The notes under the pieces: model-generated
What the model was told of the DNA's origin: nothing
The model's input: the letters and a program-made list of their open reading frames with translations, nothing else
Databases searched by the model: none
Position numbers and translations under genes: made by a program
Shown: positions 54,209 through 62,070 of the stretch, piece by piece
Layout: each line of letters opens with the position of its first letter
How positions within the stretch are numbered: the first letter of the stretch is position 1
Assembly: GCF_022557175.1 (NCBI RefSeq)
Contig: NZ_CP092915.1
Coordinates: forward strand, 4,154,001 to 4,218,000
DNA length: 64,000 bases
Reading direction: 5' to 3'
Source of the DNA: Mycolicibacterium sp. YH-1
GTDB lineage: Bacteria > Actinomycetota > Actinomycetes > Mycobacteriales > Mycobacteriaceae

Positions 54209-55108
54209 ATGCCGGACACGCCACCGCCCGCAGACCCAGCCACCGAGGTGTTCCTCACTCACCGAAACCTGCTCTTCACCGCCGCCTACGAGCTGCTCGG
54301 CTCGGCGTCGGACGCCGAGGACGTCCTGCAGGAGACCTGGCTGCGGTGGGTCGACGTCGATCTGGACCAGGTGCGCAATCAGCGCGCCTATCTTGTCCAG
54401 ATCGCCACCCGTCAGGCTCTGGGCAGGTTGCGGACGCTGAGCCGTCGCAGGGAGTCCTACGTCGGGTCCTGGCTGCCCGAGCCGCTGCTGACCACACCCG
54501 ACGTGGCCGAGGACGTCGAGCTGGCCGACAGCGTCTCGATGGCGATGCTGCTGGTGCTCGAGACGCTGACCCCGACCGAGCGAGCGGTGTTCCTGCTGCG
54601 CGACGTGTTCGCGCTGGAATACGACGAGATCGCCGACGCCGTCGACAAGACTCCGGCTGCGGTCCGTCAGATCGCCCACCGGGCACGATCACACGTCGCG
54701 TCCCGCCGACCCCGCGGCATCGTGTCGGCGGCCGAGTCCCGGGATGCACTCGGGGCGTTCCAACGGGCCATCGAGACAGGCGATCTGCAGGGCCTGGTCG
54801 ACATCCTGGCGCCCGATGTCGTGCTACTCAGCGACGGAGGCGGTGTGAAGCAGGCCGTGCTGCGTCCCATCGTGGGGTCCGACAAGGTGGCGCGCCTGCT
54901 GACTGCCGGCATCCCGAGGATCGCCGGCCAGATGTCACTCGAGCCGGTGCAGATCAACGGCGGTCCGGCACTGCTCATCCGGCTCGACGGAGAGATCGAC
55001 GACATCGTGGCCGTGCGGATCGACGACGGCCTCATCACGGGGCTCTACATCGTGCGCAACCCGCACAAGCTCACCTACCTGCACAGCGAGACCGCTCTGC
55101 GCCGTTGA
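54209..55108 (+). CDS. ECF41-family RNA polymerase sigma factor with SnoaL-like C-terminal domain
   Basis: A 299-residue ECF sigma factor. Region 2 (VFLTHRNLLFTAAYELLGSASDAEDVLQETWLRW) and region 4 (LTPTERAVFLLRDVFALEYDEIADAVDKTP) are followed by a SnoaL-like domain of about 120 residues. The two ECF41 signature motifs are recognisable: DGGG followed by VK (usually DGGGK) and NPHKL (usually NPDKL). In this class the C-terminal domain regulates the sigma in place of an anti-sigma factor. The ATG at 54209 follows GTGAGGAG. It is divergent from the CMD-like gene. Confidence 0.9.
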   Translation: MPDTPPPADPATEVFLTHRNLLFTAAYELLGSASDAEDVLQETWLRWVDVDLDQVRNQRAYLVQIATRQALGRLRTLSRRRESYVGSWLPEPLLTTPDVAEDVELADSVSMAMLLVLETLTPTERAVFLLRDVFALEYDEIADAVDKTPAAVRQIAHRARSHVASRRPRGIVSAAESRDALGAFQRAIETGDLQGLVDILAPDVVLLSDGGGVKQAVLRPIVGSDKVARLLTAGIPRIAGQMSLEPVQINGGPALLIRLDGEIDDIVAVRIDDGLITGLYIVRNPHKLTYLHSETALRR

Positions 55109-55120
55109 GCCTGACACCGG

Positions 55121-55714
55121 TTAGACGCGCCGACGCTCCCGCTCGGCCGCCAATGCCACCTTGACCACGTCGAAGGCCATCGACTGACCGTAGCCACGAC
55201 GGGCCAGCATCCCGACCAGACGCCGCATCACCTTCACGTCGTCGGCCTCGTCGGTGAGCCGTTCCCGGCGCAACTTGTCGGTGACCAGCTCCTCGGCCCG
55301 CTGACGCTCGGCACCCGCATCGATATCGGCCAGCGCCGCGGCGATGACCTCGTCATCGACACCCTTGGTGCGCAATTCGGCAGCCAAGGCGCGCTTGCCC
55401 TTTCCCGCGTTCATCCGCCGCGAACGGACCCACTGCTCGGCGAAGTCCTCGTCATCGATGAGTCCGACAACGGCCAACCGGCCCAGCACCCGATCACTCA
55501 CGTCGTCGGGGTAACCCCGCTTGGTGAGCTGTCCGGCCAACTCGGCCCTGGTGCGTGCCCGCGCGGTGAGCAGGCGCAGGCAGACCGCCCGCGCCTGCTC
55601 CTCGCGTGAGGCCGCCGAAACGGGGGCGACCCCTTGGTCGTTGGACTCAGAAGTCCTGTTCGACTCAGAAGTCCTGTTGGACTCAGAAGTCGACGGGGGC
55701 GGGAAGGACTTCAT
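55121..55714 (-). CDS. recX: Regulatory protein RecX
   Basis: A 197-residue modulator that binds RecA filaments and limits RecA activity. The triple-helix RecX repeats include [39 protein letters not shown] and [20 protein letters not shown]. The ATG at 55714 ([11 protein letters not shown]) aligns with M. tuberculosis RecX and overlaps recA by 32 nt. Between the conserved STSE and REEQAR segments lies an insertion of about 25 residues with the repeated hexapeptide SESNRT, absent from the tuberculosis protein. Confidence 0.92.
   Translation of the reverse strand: MKSFPPPSTSESNRTSESNRTSESNDQGVAPVSAASREEQARAVCLRLLTARARTRAELAGQLTKRGYPDDVSDRVLGRLAVVGLIDDEDFAEQWVRSRRMNAGKGKRALAAELRTKGVDDEVIAAALADIDAGAERQRAEELVTDKLRRERLTDEADDVKVMRRLVGMLARRGYGQSMAFDVVKVALAAERERRRV
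55643..55691. repeat. 18-bp tandem repeat at the recA/recX overlap
   Basis: Two full copies of GGACTCAGAAGTCCTGTT (55643-55660; 55661-55678 with one change) and a partial third (13 bp, 55679-55691). The partial copy spans the recA stop codon and the full copies lie downstream of it. On the minus strand the array encodes tandem SESNRT in RecX. Confidence 0.85.
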
Positions 55715-56735
55715 CAGCACTGACATCGTCGGTGACCACGGCTCCGATGCCGAGCTTCTCCTTGATCTTCTTCTCGATCTCGACGGCGGTGTCGGGGTTC
55801 TGGAGCAGGAAGTTCCTGGCGTTCTCCTTGCCCTGTCCCAGCTGCTCACCCTCGTAGGTGAACCAGGAGCCGGACTTGCGGACGAAGCCATGCTCGACAC
55901 CCATGTCGATGAGCGAGCCCTCCTTGGAGATGCCCTTGCCGTAGAGGATGTCGAACTCGGCCTGCTTGAACGGCGGGGCCATCTTGTTCTTGACGATCTT
56001 GCAACGGGTGCGGTTGCCCACCGCGTCGGTGCCGTCCTTGAGCGTCTCGATACGACGCACGTCAAGGCGAATGGAGGCGTAGAACTTCAATGCCTTTCCA
56101 CCCGTTGTCGTTTCGGGCGAGCCGAACATGACGCCGATCTTCTCGCGGAGCTGGTTGATGAAGATCGCGGTGGTATTCGAGTTGCTCAGGGCACCGGTGA
56201 TCTTGCGCAGCGCCTGGCTCATCAACCGCGCCTGCAGACCGACGTGGCTGTCGCCCATCTCGCCCTCGATCTCCGCCCGCGGAACCAACGCGGCCACCGA
56301 GTCGATGACCAGGATGTCCAGCGCGCCCGAACGGATCAGCATGTCGGCGATCTCAAGCGCCTGCTCACCGGTGTCCGGCTGTGAGACCAGCAGCGCATCG
56401 GTGTCCACGCCGAGCTTCTTGGCGTAGTCGGGATCCAGTGCGTGCTCGGCGTCGATGAACGCTGCGATGCCGCCGGCGGCCTGCGCATTGGCGACCGCGT
56501 GCAGTGCGACGGTGGTCTTGCCCGAGGACTCCGGTCCGTAGATCTCGACGACTCGGCCACGCGGCAGCCCCCCGATACCCAGCGCCACGTCGAGGGCGAT
56601 CGACCCGGTCGGGATAACCGAGATCGGCTGGCGAACCTCTTCACCAAGCCGCATCACCGAACCCTTGCCGTGACTCTTCTCAATCTGTGCGAGAGCCAGC
56701 TCGAGAGCCTTCTCGCGGTCGGGGGCTTGCGCCAT
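55683..56735 (-). CDS. recA: Recombinase RecA (intein-free)
   Basis: A 350-residue recombinase and SOS coprotease. Walker A is GPESSGKTT, Walker [15 protein letters not shown], loop L1/L2 regions are [21 protein letters not shown] and [25 protein letters not shown]. The protein is uninterrupted, unlike the M. tuberculosis RecA precursor, which carries an intein. The C-terminus is acidic ([15 protein letters not shown]). It is expressed from two promoters seen upstream and is co-transcribed with recX. Confidence 0.99.
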   Translation of the reverse strand: MAQAPDREKALELALAQIEKSHGKGSVMRLGEEVRQPISVIPTGSIALDVALGIGGLPRGRVVEIYGPESSGKTTVALHAVANAQAAGGIAAFIDAEHALDPDYAKKLGVDTDALLVSQPDTGEQALEIADMLIRSGALDILVIDSVAALVPRAEIEGEMGDSHVGLQARLMSQALRKITGALSNSNTTAIFINQLREKIGVMFGSPETTTGGKALKFYASIRLDVRRIETLKDGTDAVGNRTRCKIVKNKMAPPFKQAEFDILYGKGISKEGSLIDMGVEHGFVRKSGSWFTYEGEQLGQGKENARNFLLQNPDTAVEIEKKIKEKLGIGAVVTDDVSADEVLPAPVDF

Positions 56736-56792
56736 GGTGGTGTCTCCGTCCTTGTGTGTGTTCGGTTGATCGGTGTCGATCAGTTGGCCGTG

Positions 56793-56815
56793 ACGCTAGA
56801 TCAGGCCACCGACAA
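56793..56815 (-). promoter_or_regulatory. LexA-independent recA promoter (RecA-NDp type)
   Basis: On the minus strand TTGTCGGTG (56815-56807), 8-bp gap, TAGCGT (56798-56793). This matches the mycobacterial RecA-NDp pattern TTGTCRGTG-N8-TAnnnT, used for the LexA-independent, ClpR-dependent DNA-damage response. It lies about 60 bp before the recA ATG. Confidence 0.8.
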
Positions 56816-56837
56816 GTCCCGCGGTCGAACGATCCCC

Positions 56838-56865
56838 ACAGTAGACGAACACCTGTTCGATTCAA
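56838..56865 (-). promoter_or_regulatory. LexA-controlled recA promoter with SOS box
   Basis: On the minus strand TTGAAT (56865-56860), 16-bp spacer, TACTGT (56843-56838). The spacer holds the SOS box TCGAAC-AGGT-GTTCGT (56860-56845), 11 of 12 positions. It is the distal, LexA-repressed promoter of recA. Confidence 0.8.
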
Positions 56866-56938
56866 GTGGACACGCCGGTGATGGCCCCCTGTCGATATCG
56901 CGGCTCCGAACCCTTGCGGCGCGAGTCGACCTATCGTG

Positions 56939-56953
56939 GGGACATCAGGCTCT
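56939..56953 (+). promoter_or_regulatory. Possible DosR/DevR-like box before hypA
   Basis: GGGACATCAGGCTCT differs at two fixed positions from the DosR pattern GGGACTTNNGGCCCT. It ends 17 bp before the hypA ATG. Hypoxia control of hydrogenase genes by DosR is known in mycobacteria, but the position is close to the start codon and chance is possible. Confidence 0.3.
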
Positions 56954-56970
56954 CGAAGCTTGGGGCGAAC

Positions 56971-57300
56971 ATGCACGAGATGGCGCTAACGCAGAGTCTT
57001 GTCGAAGCGGTGTGCGAGCACGCCGCCGGTCGCCGCGTCCACAGCGTGAAGCTGGAGGTCGGGGCGCTGTGCGCCGTCGTACCGGATGCCATGACGTTCT
57101 GCTTCGAACTCGCCGTCGAGGGCACCGTCGCCGACGGTGCCCGCCTCGACCTCGACATCTGCCCCGGGACCGCCCACTGCCGCGGCTGCGGCGGCGACCT
57201 CGAACTGACCGATCTGATTCTGTTGTGCCCCTGCGGCAGCGCCGATCTCGAGGTGCTGACCGGACGGGATCTGCGAATTCTCTCGATGGAAGTGAGCTGA
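56971..57300 (+). CDS. hypA: Hydrogenase nickel incorporation protein HypA
   Basis: A 109-residue nickel chaperone that works with HypB to insert Ni into the hydrogenase large subunit. It starts with the Ni-binding MHEMALTQSLVEAV (His2 ligand). The zinc site has HCRGCGGDLE and LLCPCGSADLEVLTGRDL, four cysteines as two CxxC pairs. The ATG at 56971 is fixed by the conserved MHE start. It is the first gene of the hydrogenase operon; hypB follows after 1 nt. Confidence 0.96.
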   Translation: MHEMALTQSLVEAVCEHAAGRRVHSVKLEVGALCAVVPDAMTFCFELAVEGTVADGARLDLDICPGTAHCRGCGGDLELTDLILLCPCGSADLEVLTGRDLRILSMEVS

Positions 57301-57301
57301 C

Positions 57302-58078
57302 ATGTGCGCAACCTGCGGCTGCGGTGAGGACGCGGCGACCGTCACGCTCGCCGGCGAGACCCACACGCACCCCCATTCCCACACCCACGAACACCCACAC
57401 TCGCACTCGCACCAGGCGGAGCGACAGACCATCACTCTCGAACACAGGGTTCTGGCAAAGAACGATCACCTCGCGGAGCACAACCGTCAGTGGCTCGCCG
57501 AACGTGACATCCTGGCCCTCAACCTGACGAGTTCGCCGGGTGCCGGTAAGACCACACTGCTGGAACGCACCATCGCCGAGTGGGACAACCGACGACCCGT
57601 GGCCGTCATCGAGGGTGACCAACAGACGCTGCTCGACGCCGAACGGATCCGGGCCACCGGATGCCGGGCCGTCCAGGTCAACACCGGCGCGGGATGTCAC
57701 CTTGACGCGGACATGGTCGGACGCGCACTCGACGCACTCGATCCCGAACCCGGCACACTGCTGTTCATCGAGAACGTCGGAAACCTGGTATGCCCAGCAC
57801 TTTTCGACCTCGGCGAACGCGCCATGGTGGTCGTCATCTCAGTCACCGAGGGTGCGGACAAGCCGCTGAAGTATCCGCACATGTTCGCGGCGGCCTCGCT
57901 GGTCGTGATCAACAAGATCGACCTGCTGCCCTACGTCGACTTCGACCTCGACATCTGCGCGGCCAACGCGAGGTCTGTCAACCCCCATGTGCAAACCATG
58001 CCGGTATCCGCCACGACGGGACAGGGCATCGAACCCTGGCTGCAGTGGATCGCCCACTCAGCCACGACGCGTATCTGA
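57302..58078 (+). CDS. hypB: Hydrogenase nickel incorporation GTPase HypB
   Basis: A 258-residue GTPase that drives Ni insertion. The N-terminal high-affinity Ni motif is CATCGCG, followed by a His-rich stretch (residues 20-38, HTHPHSHTHEHPHSHSH) that can store Ni or Zn. The G domain has G1 LTSSPGAGKTTLLERT, metal-site residues in VNTGAGCHLDADMV, ENVGNLVCP and G4 NKID. The ATG at 57302 is right after the hypA stop. About 130 bp separate it from the hydrogenase small subunit. Confidence 0.97.
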   Translation: MCATCGCGEDAATVTLAGETHTHPHSHTHEHPHSHSHQAERQTITLEHRVLAKNDHLAEHNRQWLAERDILALNLTSSPGAGKTTLLERTIAEWDNRRPVAVIEGDQQTLLDAERIRATGCRAVQVNTGAGCHLDADMVGRALDALDPEPGTLLFIENVGNLVCPALFDLGERAMVVVISVTEGADKPLKYPHMFAAASLVVINKIDLLPYVDFDLDICAANARSVNPHVQTMPVSATTGQGIEPWLQWIAHSATTRI

Positions 58079-58100
58079 TGGTTGATCCGACAAGGATCCG

Positions 58101-58129
58101 TTGACAAGGCAAACAGCGGCGAGTAAACC
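58101..58129 (+). promoter_or_regulatory. Candidate internal promoter before hhyS
   Basis: TTGACA (58101-58106), 17-bp spacer, TAAACC (58124-58129). The -35 is perfect; the -10 keeps only TA. It would give the structural genes a transcript separate from hypAB, starting near 58136. Confidence 0.4.
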
Positions 58130-58177
58130 CAGAAGCAGCGACGCGTAAGTGAGCCGAAGGGCGACTCCTACGCCGCA

Positions 58178-58196
58178 GGGACCTCAGCCCGGTCCC
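58178..58196 (+). other. Leader hairpin just before the hhyS ribosome binding site
   Basis: GGGACC (58178-58183), 7-nt loop, GGTCCC (58191-58196), directly followed by GGAGGGG (58197-58203), the ribosome binding site of hhyS. The stem abuts but does not cover the SD. It could be an RNA processing or stability element. Confidence 0.4.
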
Positions 58197-58210
58197 GGAG
58201 GGGTTGCAGC

Positions 58211-59266
58211 ATGCCTACAGAAGCTGCCAAGAAAGCGGAACAGACACTGATCCACGTTCTGTGGATCAACGCCGGCCTGAGCTGTGACGGCGATTCCGTG
58301 GCATTGACAGGCGCCACCCAACCAAGCATCGAGGAGATCGCGCTCGGAGCGCTACCCGGCTTGCCTCAAGTCGCGGTGCACTGGCCGCTCATCGATTTCG
58401 AGTGCGGACCGGCGGGCGGTGCGGACGACTTCCTCGAATGGTTCTTCAAAGCCGATCGCGGCGAGTTGGAGCCGTTCGTACTGGTGGTCGAGGGGTCCAT
58501 CCCCAACGAGAATCTGCACAGGGAGGGGTACTGGTGCGGGTTCGGCAACGACCCCGCGACCAATCAGCCGATCACCACCAGTGAGTGGCTTGACCGGCTA
58601 GCGCCGAAGGCCACCGCCATCGTCGCCGTCGGCACGTGCGCGACGTACGGCGGTATCCACGCGATGGCGGGCAACCCGACCGGCGCGATGGGCGTGCCGG
58701 ACTACCTCGGCTGGGACTGGAAGAGCAAGGCCGACATCCCGATCGTCTGCGTGCCCGGCTGCCCCATCCAGGGCGACAACCTGTCCGAGACACTGACCTA
58801 CCTGCTCTACATGGCCACCGGTCAGGCGCCGATGATCCCGCTCGACGACGCGCTGCGACCGCAGTGGCTGTTCGGCATGACCGTGCACGAGGGGTGCGAC
58901 CGGGCTGGCTACTACGAACAAGGCGATTTCGCGACCGAGTACGGATCGCCGAAATGCATTGTGAAGCTTGGCTGCTGGGGTCCGGTCGTCAAGTGCAACG
59001 TGCCGAAGCGGGGTTGGATCAACGGCGTCGGCGGCTGCCCGAACGTCGGCGGAATCTGCATCGGGTGCACCATGCCCGGCTTCCCCGACAAGTTCATGCC
59101 CTTCATGGATGAGCCGCCCGGCGGCATGATCTCGTCGACCGCGTCGGGTATGTACGGATCGGTGATCCGTCCGCTGCGCAGGATCACCAGGCGCACTCTC
59201 GACAAAGAGCCGAGGTGGCGCCATCCGGGCAAGGAACTGACCACCGGAGCGAAGCGCACCTGGTAG
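58211..59266 (+). CDS. hhyS: [NiFe]-hydrogenase small subunit, group 1h (Hhy)
   Basis: A 351-residue electron-transfer subunit of the actinobacterial-type uptake hydrogenase. The proximal cluster motif is GLSCDGDSV: Cys25 and Asp28 replace the usual CxxC, the diagnostic 3Cys-1Asp proximal [4Fe-4S] ligation of this group. Further cluster cysteines are in VGTCATYGGI, CVPGCPIQGD, KCIVKLGCWGPVVKCN and GGCPNVGGICIGCTMPGFPD. No Tat signal is present, so the enzyme is cytosolic or membrane-associated. The ATG at 58211 has GGAGG 7-10 nt upstream. Confidence 0.94.
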   Translation: MPTEAAKKAEQTLIHVLWINAGLSCDGDSVALTGATQPSIEEIALGALPGLPQVAVHWPLIDFECGPAGGADDFLEWFFKADRGELEPFVLVVEGSIPNENLHREGYWCGFGNDPATNQPITTSEWLDRLAPKATAIVAVGTCATYGGIHAMAGNPTGAMGVPDYLGWDWKSKADIPIVCVPGCPIQGDNLSETLTYLLYMATGQAPMIPLDDALRPQWLFGMTVHEGCDRAGYYEQGDFATEYGSPKCIVKLGCWGPVVKCNVPKRGWINGVGGCPNVGGICIGCTMPGFPDKFMPFMDEPPGGMISSTASGMYGSVIRPLRRITRRTLDKEPRWRHPGKELTTGAKRTW

Positions 59267-59295
59267 GCGTGCGGCGCACAGAAAGGCAGAACCCC

Positions 59296-61095
59296 ATGAC
59301 AACCACAGTTCCGGGACCCCAGCACACCAAGAAGGATCCGAGCACGCTGGTCGACATGTCCTGGGATCCGATCACCCGCATCGTTGGCAGCCTTGGCATC
59401 TACACCAAGATCGACTTCGAGAACCGTGAGGTGGCGGAGTGCCACAGCACATCGTCCATCTTCCGCGGCTACTCGATCTTCATGAAGGGCAAGGATCCCC
59501 GCGACGCGCACTTCATCACCAGTCGGATCTGCGGGATCTGCGGTGACAACCACGCCACCTGCTCGTGCTACACGCAGAACATGGCCTACGGAGTCAAGCC
59601 GCCCAACCTGGGCGAGTGGATCGTCAACCTGGGCGAGGCCGCCGAGTACATGTTCGACCACAACATCTTTCAAGAGAATCTGGTCGGCGTGGACTACTGC
59701 GAGAAGATGGTCTCCGAGACCAACCCGGGGGTGCTGGCCAAGGCCGAGAACACGCTGGCCCCGCACTCCGATGCACACGGCTACCGCACCATCGCCGACA
59801 TCATGCGGGCGCTGAACCCGTTCACCGGCGAGTTCTACCGCGAGGCACTGGTCGTCAGCCGGTGGACGCGCGAGATGTTCTGCCTGATGGAGGGCAGGCA
59901 CGTTCACCCCTCGACGCTGTATCCGGGCGGTGTGGGCACCGTGGCGACCATTCAGCTGATGACCGACTACATCACCCGGCTGATGCGCTACGTCGAGTTC
60001 ATGAAGAAGGTCGTCCCGATGCACGACGATCTCTTCGACTTCTTCTACGAGGCGCTACCCGGTTACGAGAAGGTCGGCCTGCGACGCACACTTCTCGGTT
60101 GCTGGGGTTCCTTCCAGGATCCGGAGTACTGCAACTTCTCCTACAAGGACATGGAGATGTGGGGTAACAAGATGTTCGTCACGCCGGGTGTGGTGGTGGA
60201 CGGCAAGCTGGTCACCCACTCCCTGGTGGACATCAACCTCGGACTCCGAATTATGTTGGGCAGCAGCTACTACGACGACTGGACCGACCAGGAGATGTTC
60301 GTCACGACCGATCCGCTGGGCAACCCGGTCGATCGGCGCCATCCGTGGAATCAGCACACCAACCCCAAACCGCAGAAGCGCGATCTCGACGACAAGTACA
60401 GCTGGGTGATGTCACCGCGCTGGTTCGACGGCAAGGACCATCTGGCGCTCGATACCGGTGGCGGTCCGCTGGCGCGGTTGTGGAGCACAGCACTCGCCGG
60501 ACTCGTCAACGCCGATGGATACGTCGTGTCCACCGGGCACAGCGTGCAGATCAACCTGCCCAAGACCGCGCTCAAGGGTCCCGTCGAGCTCGAGTGGAAG
60601 ATCCCGCAGCACGGCAGCAACACCATCGAGCGAAACCGGGCACGTACCTACTTCCAGGCCTACGCCGCGGCGTGCGCATTGCACTTCGCCGAGCAGGCGC
60701 TGATCGAGATCAGGGCAGGCCGCACCAAGACGTGGGAGAAGTTCACGGTGCCGGAAAGGGCCATCGGATGTGGTTTCACCGAGGCCGTGCGCGGCGTGCT
60801 CAGTCACCACATGGTGATCCGGGACGGCAAGATCGCGAACTACCATCCCTATCCCCCCACCCCGTGGAACGCGAGCCCACGCGACAGCTACGGAACCCCT
60901 GGACCGTATGAGGACGCCGTCCAGGGTCAACCGATCTTCGAGGAGAACGATCGGGACAACTTCAAGGGCATCGATATCATGCGGACGGTTCGCAGCTTCG
61001 ATCCGTGCCTTCCCTGCGGGGTGCACATGTACCTCGGTGCGGGCAAGACGCTGGAGAAACTGCACTCTCCGACCCAGTCCGTCACTGGGGAGTAA
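59296..61095 (+). CDS. hhyL: [NiFe]-hydrogenase large subunit, group 1h (Hhy)
   Basis: A 599-residue catalytic subunit that splits H2 at a NiFe(CN)2CO site. The L1 motif is SRICGICGDNHATCS (Cys79, Cys82) and the L2 motif is DPCLPCGVH (Cys571, Cys574, ending at His577). A 22-residue C-terminal peptide after His577 must be removed by an endopeptidase not seen in this window. The ATG at 59296 begins MTTTVPGPQHTKKD. Group 1h enzymes oxidise H2 at atmospheric concentration and feed the respiratory chain. Confidence 0.95.
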   Translation: MTTTVPGPQHTKKDPSTLVDMSWDPITRIVGSLGIYTKIDFENREVAECHSTSSIFRGYSIFMKGKDPRDAHFITSRICGICGDNHATCSCYTQNMAYGVKPPNLGEWIVNLGEAAEYMFDHNIFQENLVGVDYCEKMVSETNPGVLAKAENTLAPHSDAHGYRTIADIMRALNPFTGEFYREALVVSRWTREMFCLMEGRHVHPSTLYPGGVGTVATIQLMTDYITRLMRYVEFMKKVVPMHDDLFDFFYEALPGYEKVGLRRTLLGCWGSFQDPEYCNFSYKDMEMWGNKMFVTPGVVVDGKLVTHSLVDINLGLRIMLGSSYYDDWTDQEMFVTTDPLGNPVDRRHPWNQHTNPKPQKRDLDDKYSWVMSPRWFDGKDHLALDTGGGPLARLWSTALAGLVNADGYVVSTGHSVQINLPKTALKGPVELEWKIPQHGSNTIERNRARTYFQAYAAACALHFAEQALIEIRAGRTKTWEKFTVPERAIGCGFTEAVRGVLSHHMVIRDGKIANYHPYPPTPWNASPRDSYGTPGPYEDAVQGQPIFEENDRDNFKGIDIMRTVRSFDPCLPCGVHMYLGAGKTLEKLHSPTQSVTGE

Positions 61096-61098
61096 TAC

Positions 61099-62070
61099 AT
61101 GGCCTCGACAGGACGACAAGGCCCGGAGGCACCCGACGACGACACGCGATGGCGGACAGCAGGTGATCGCATCCAGATCCTGCTGGACGCCAGCTCGGGC
61201 GGCGGGACGGTGGCGCGTGAACGCGCCGAGCAGCTGGCCGGCGAATTGACCGATCTCTACGGCGCGGCCCTCGAGCGGATCGTGTTGATCGCGGGCCGTT
61301 CGGACCCGGATCTGGTGAGCCAGTTGGCCTCCGACGACCTCGTCGCCAGCCTCCTTCTGGTGCATGGCCTGCATCCGCACGGCGTGCGACACCGGATCGA
61401 GGACGCGCTGGAAAAGGTGCGGCCCTACCTGGGCTCCCACGGCGGCGACGTCACCCTGCGCGATGTCACCGACGATCCCGCGGACCCTGACGGCCTTGTG
61501 GTGCGCCTGCAGTTCGCGGGCAGCTGCAAGGCCTGTCCGTCCTCGGCGGTCACCCTGCAGTTCGCCGTCGAGGATGCGGTCCGCGCAGCCGCGCCCGAGG
61601 TCACCACGATCGAAGTGGTGACCGCAGAACCGGATCCGGCAGCATCGTCGGGTCTGATCTCTGCGGACACGCTGATGAGCCGTGTCCACACCAGGGAGGC
61701 CTCCGGTGCCGCCTGGCACCCGGTACCCGACTTCGGGAATCTCGGCCCCGGTGAGGTCGGCGGTTTCCTGGTCGCAGGCGTGCCCATCCTGGCCTGCCGC
61801 GTCGGTGACGATCTCTTCGCCTACCACGATCGATGCGGGCGCTGTGACGAGTCGATGGCGGGCGCGGCGCTGCATCGCCCGATGGGCGCACCGATCGGCG
61901 AGGCCGTGATCCGCTGCCCGCGCTGCGGTGCCCACTTCGACGTCGTGCACGCCGGTGCCGGCCTGGACGGCGGCCCCGGGCTCCCACCGCATCTCGATCC
62001 CATCCCGCTGCTGCCTCGCGACGGCGTGCTGTCGGTCGCGGTACACGCCGAGGCATCCGGGGTGATGTGA
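61099..62070 (+). CDS. hhyE: Iron-sulfur protein with NifU and Rieske-like domains (HhyE-like)
   Basis: A 323-residue protein needed, by homology of position to HhyE of M. smegmatis, for electron transfer from the hydrogenase. Residues about 90-175 form a NifU C-terminal-type domain with CKAC (Cys143, Cys146) in FAGSCKACPSSAVTLQ. Residues 205-320 align with a Rieske ferredoxin, but the expected CxH and CxxH ligand pairs read CGRC (Cys246, Cys249) and CPRC (Cys273, Cys276). The ATG at 61099 is 3 nt after the hhyL stop. Its TGA overlaps the next ATG. Confidence 0.85.
   Translation: MASTGRQGPEAPDDDTRWRTAGDRIQILLDASSGGGTVARERAEQLAGELTDLYGAALERIVLIAGRSDPDLVSQLASDDLVASLLLVHGLHPHGVRHRIEDALEKVRPYLGSHGGDVTLRDVTDDPADPDGLVVRLQFAGSCKACPSSAVTLQFAVEDAVRAAAPEVTTIEVVTAEPDPAASSGLISADTLMSRVHTREASGAAWHPVPDFGNLGPGEVGGFLVAGVPILACRVGDDLFAYHDRCGRCDESMAGAALHRPMGAPIGEAVIRCPRCGAHFDVVHAGAGLDGGPGLPPHLDPIPLLPRDGVLSVAVHAEASGVM

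Noticed and set aside
55683..56735. Intein in recA, as in M. tuberculosis
   Set aside because: The RecA reading frame is continuous and of normal length (350 residues).
58178..58196. DosR box reading of GGGACC-N7-GGTCCC before hhyS
   Set aside because: Spacing and inner bases do not fit the DosR consensus; it is better described as an RNA hairpin.
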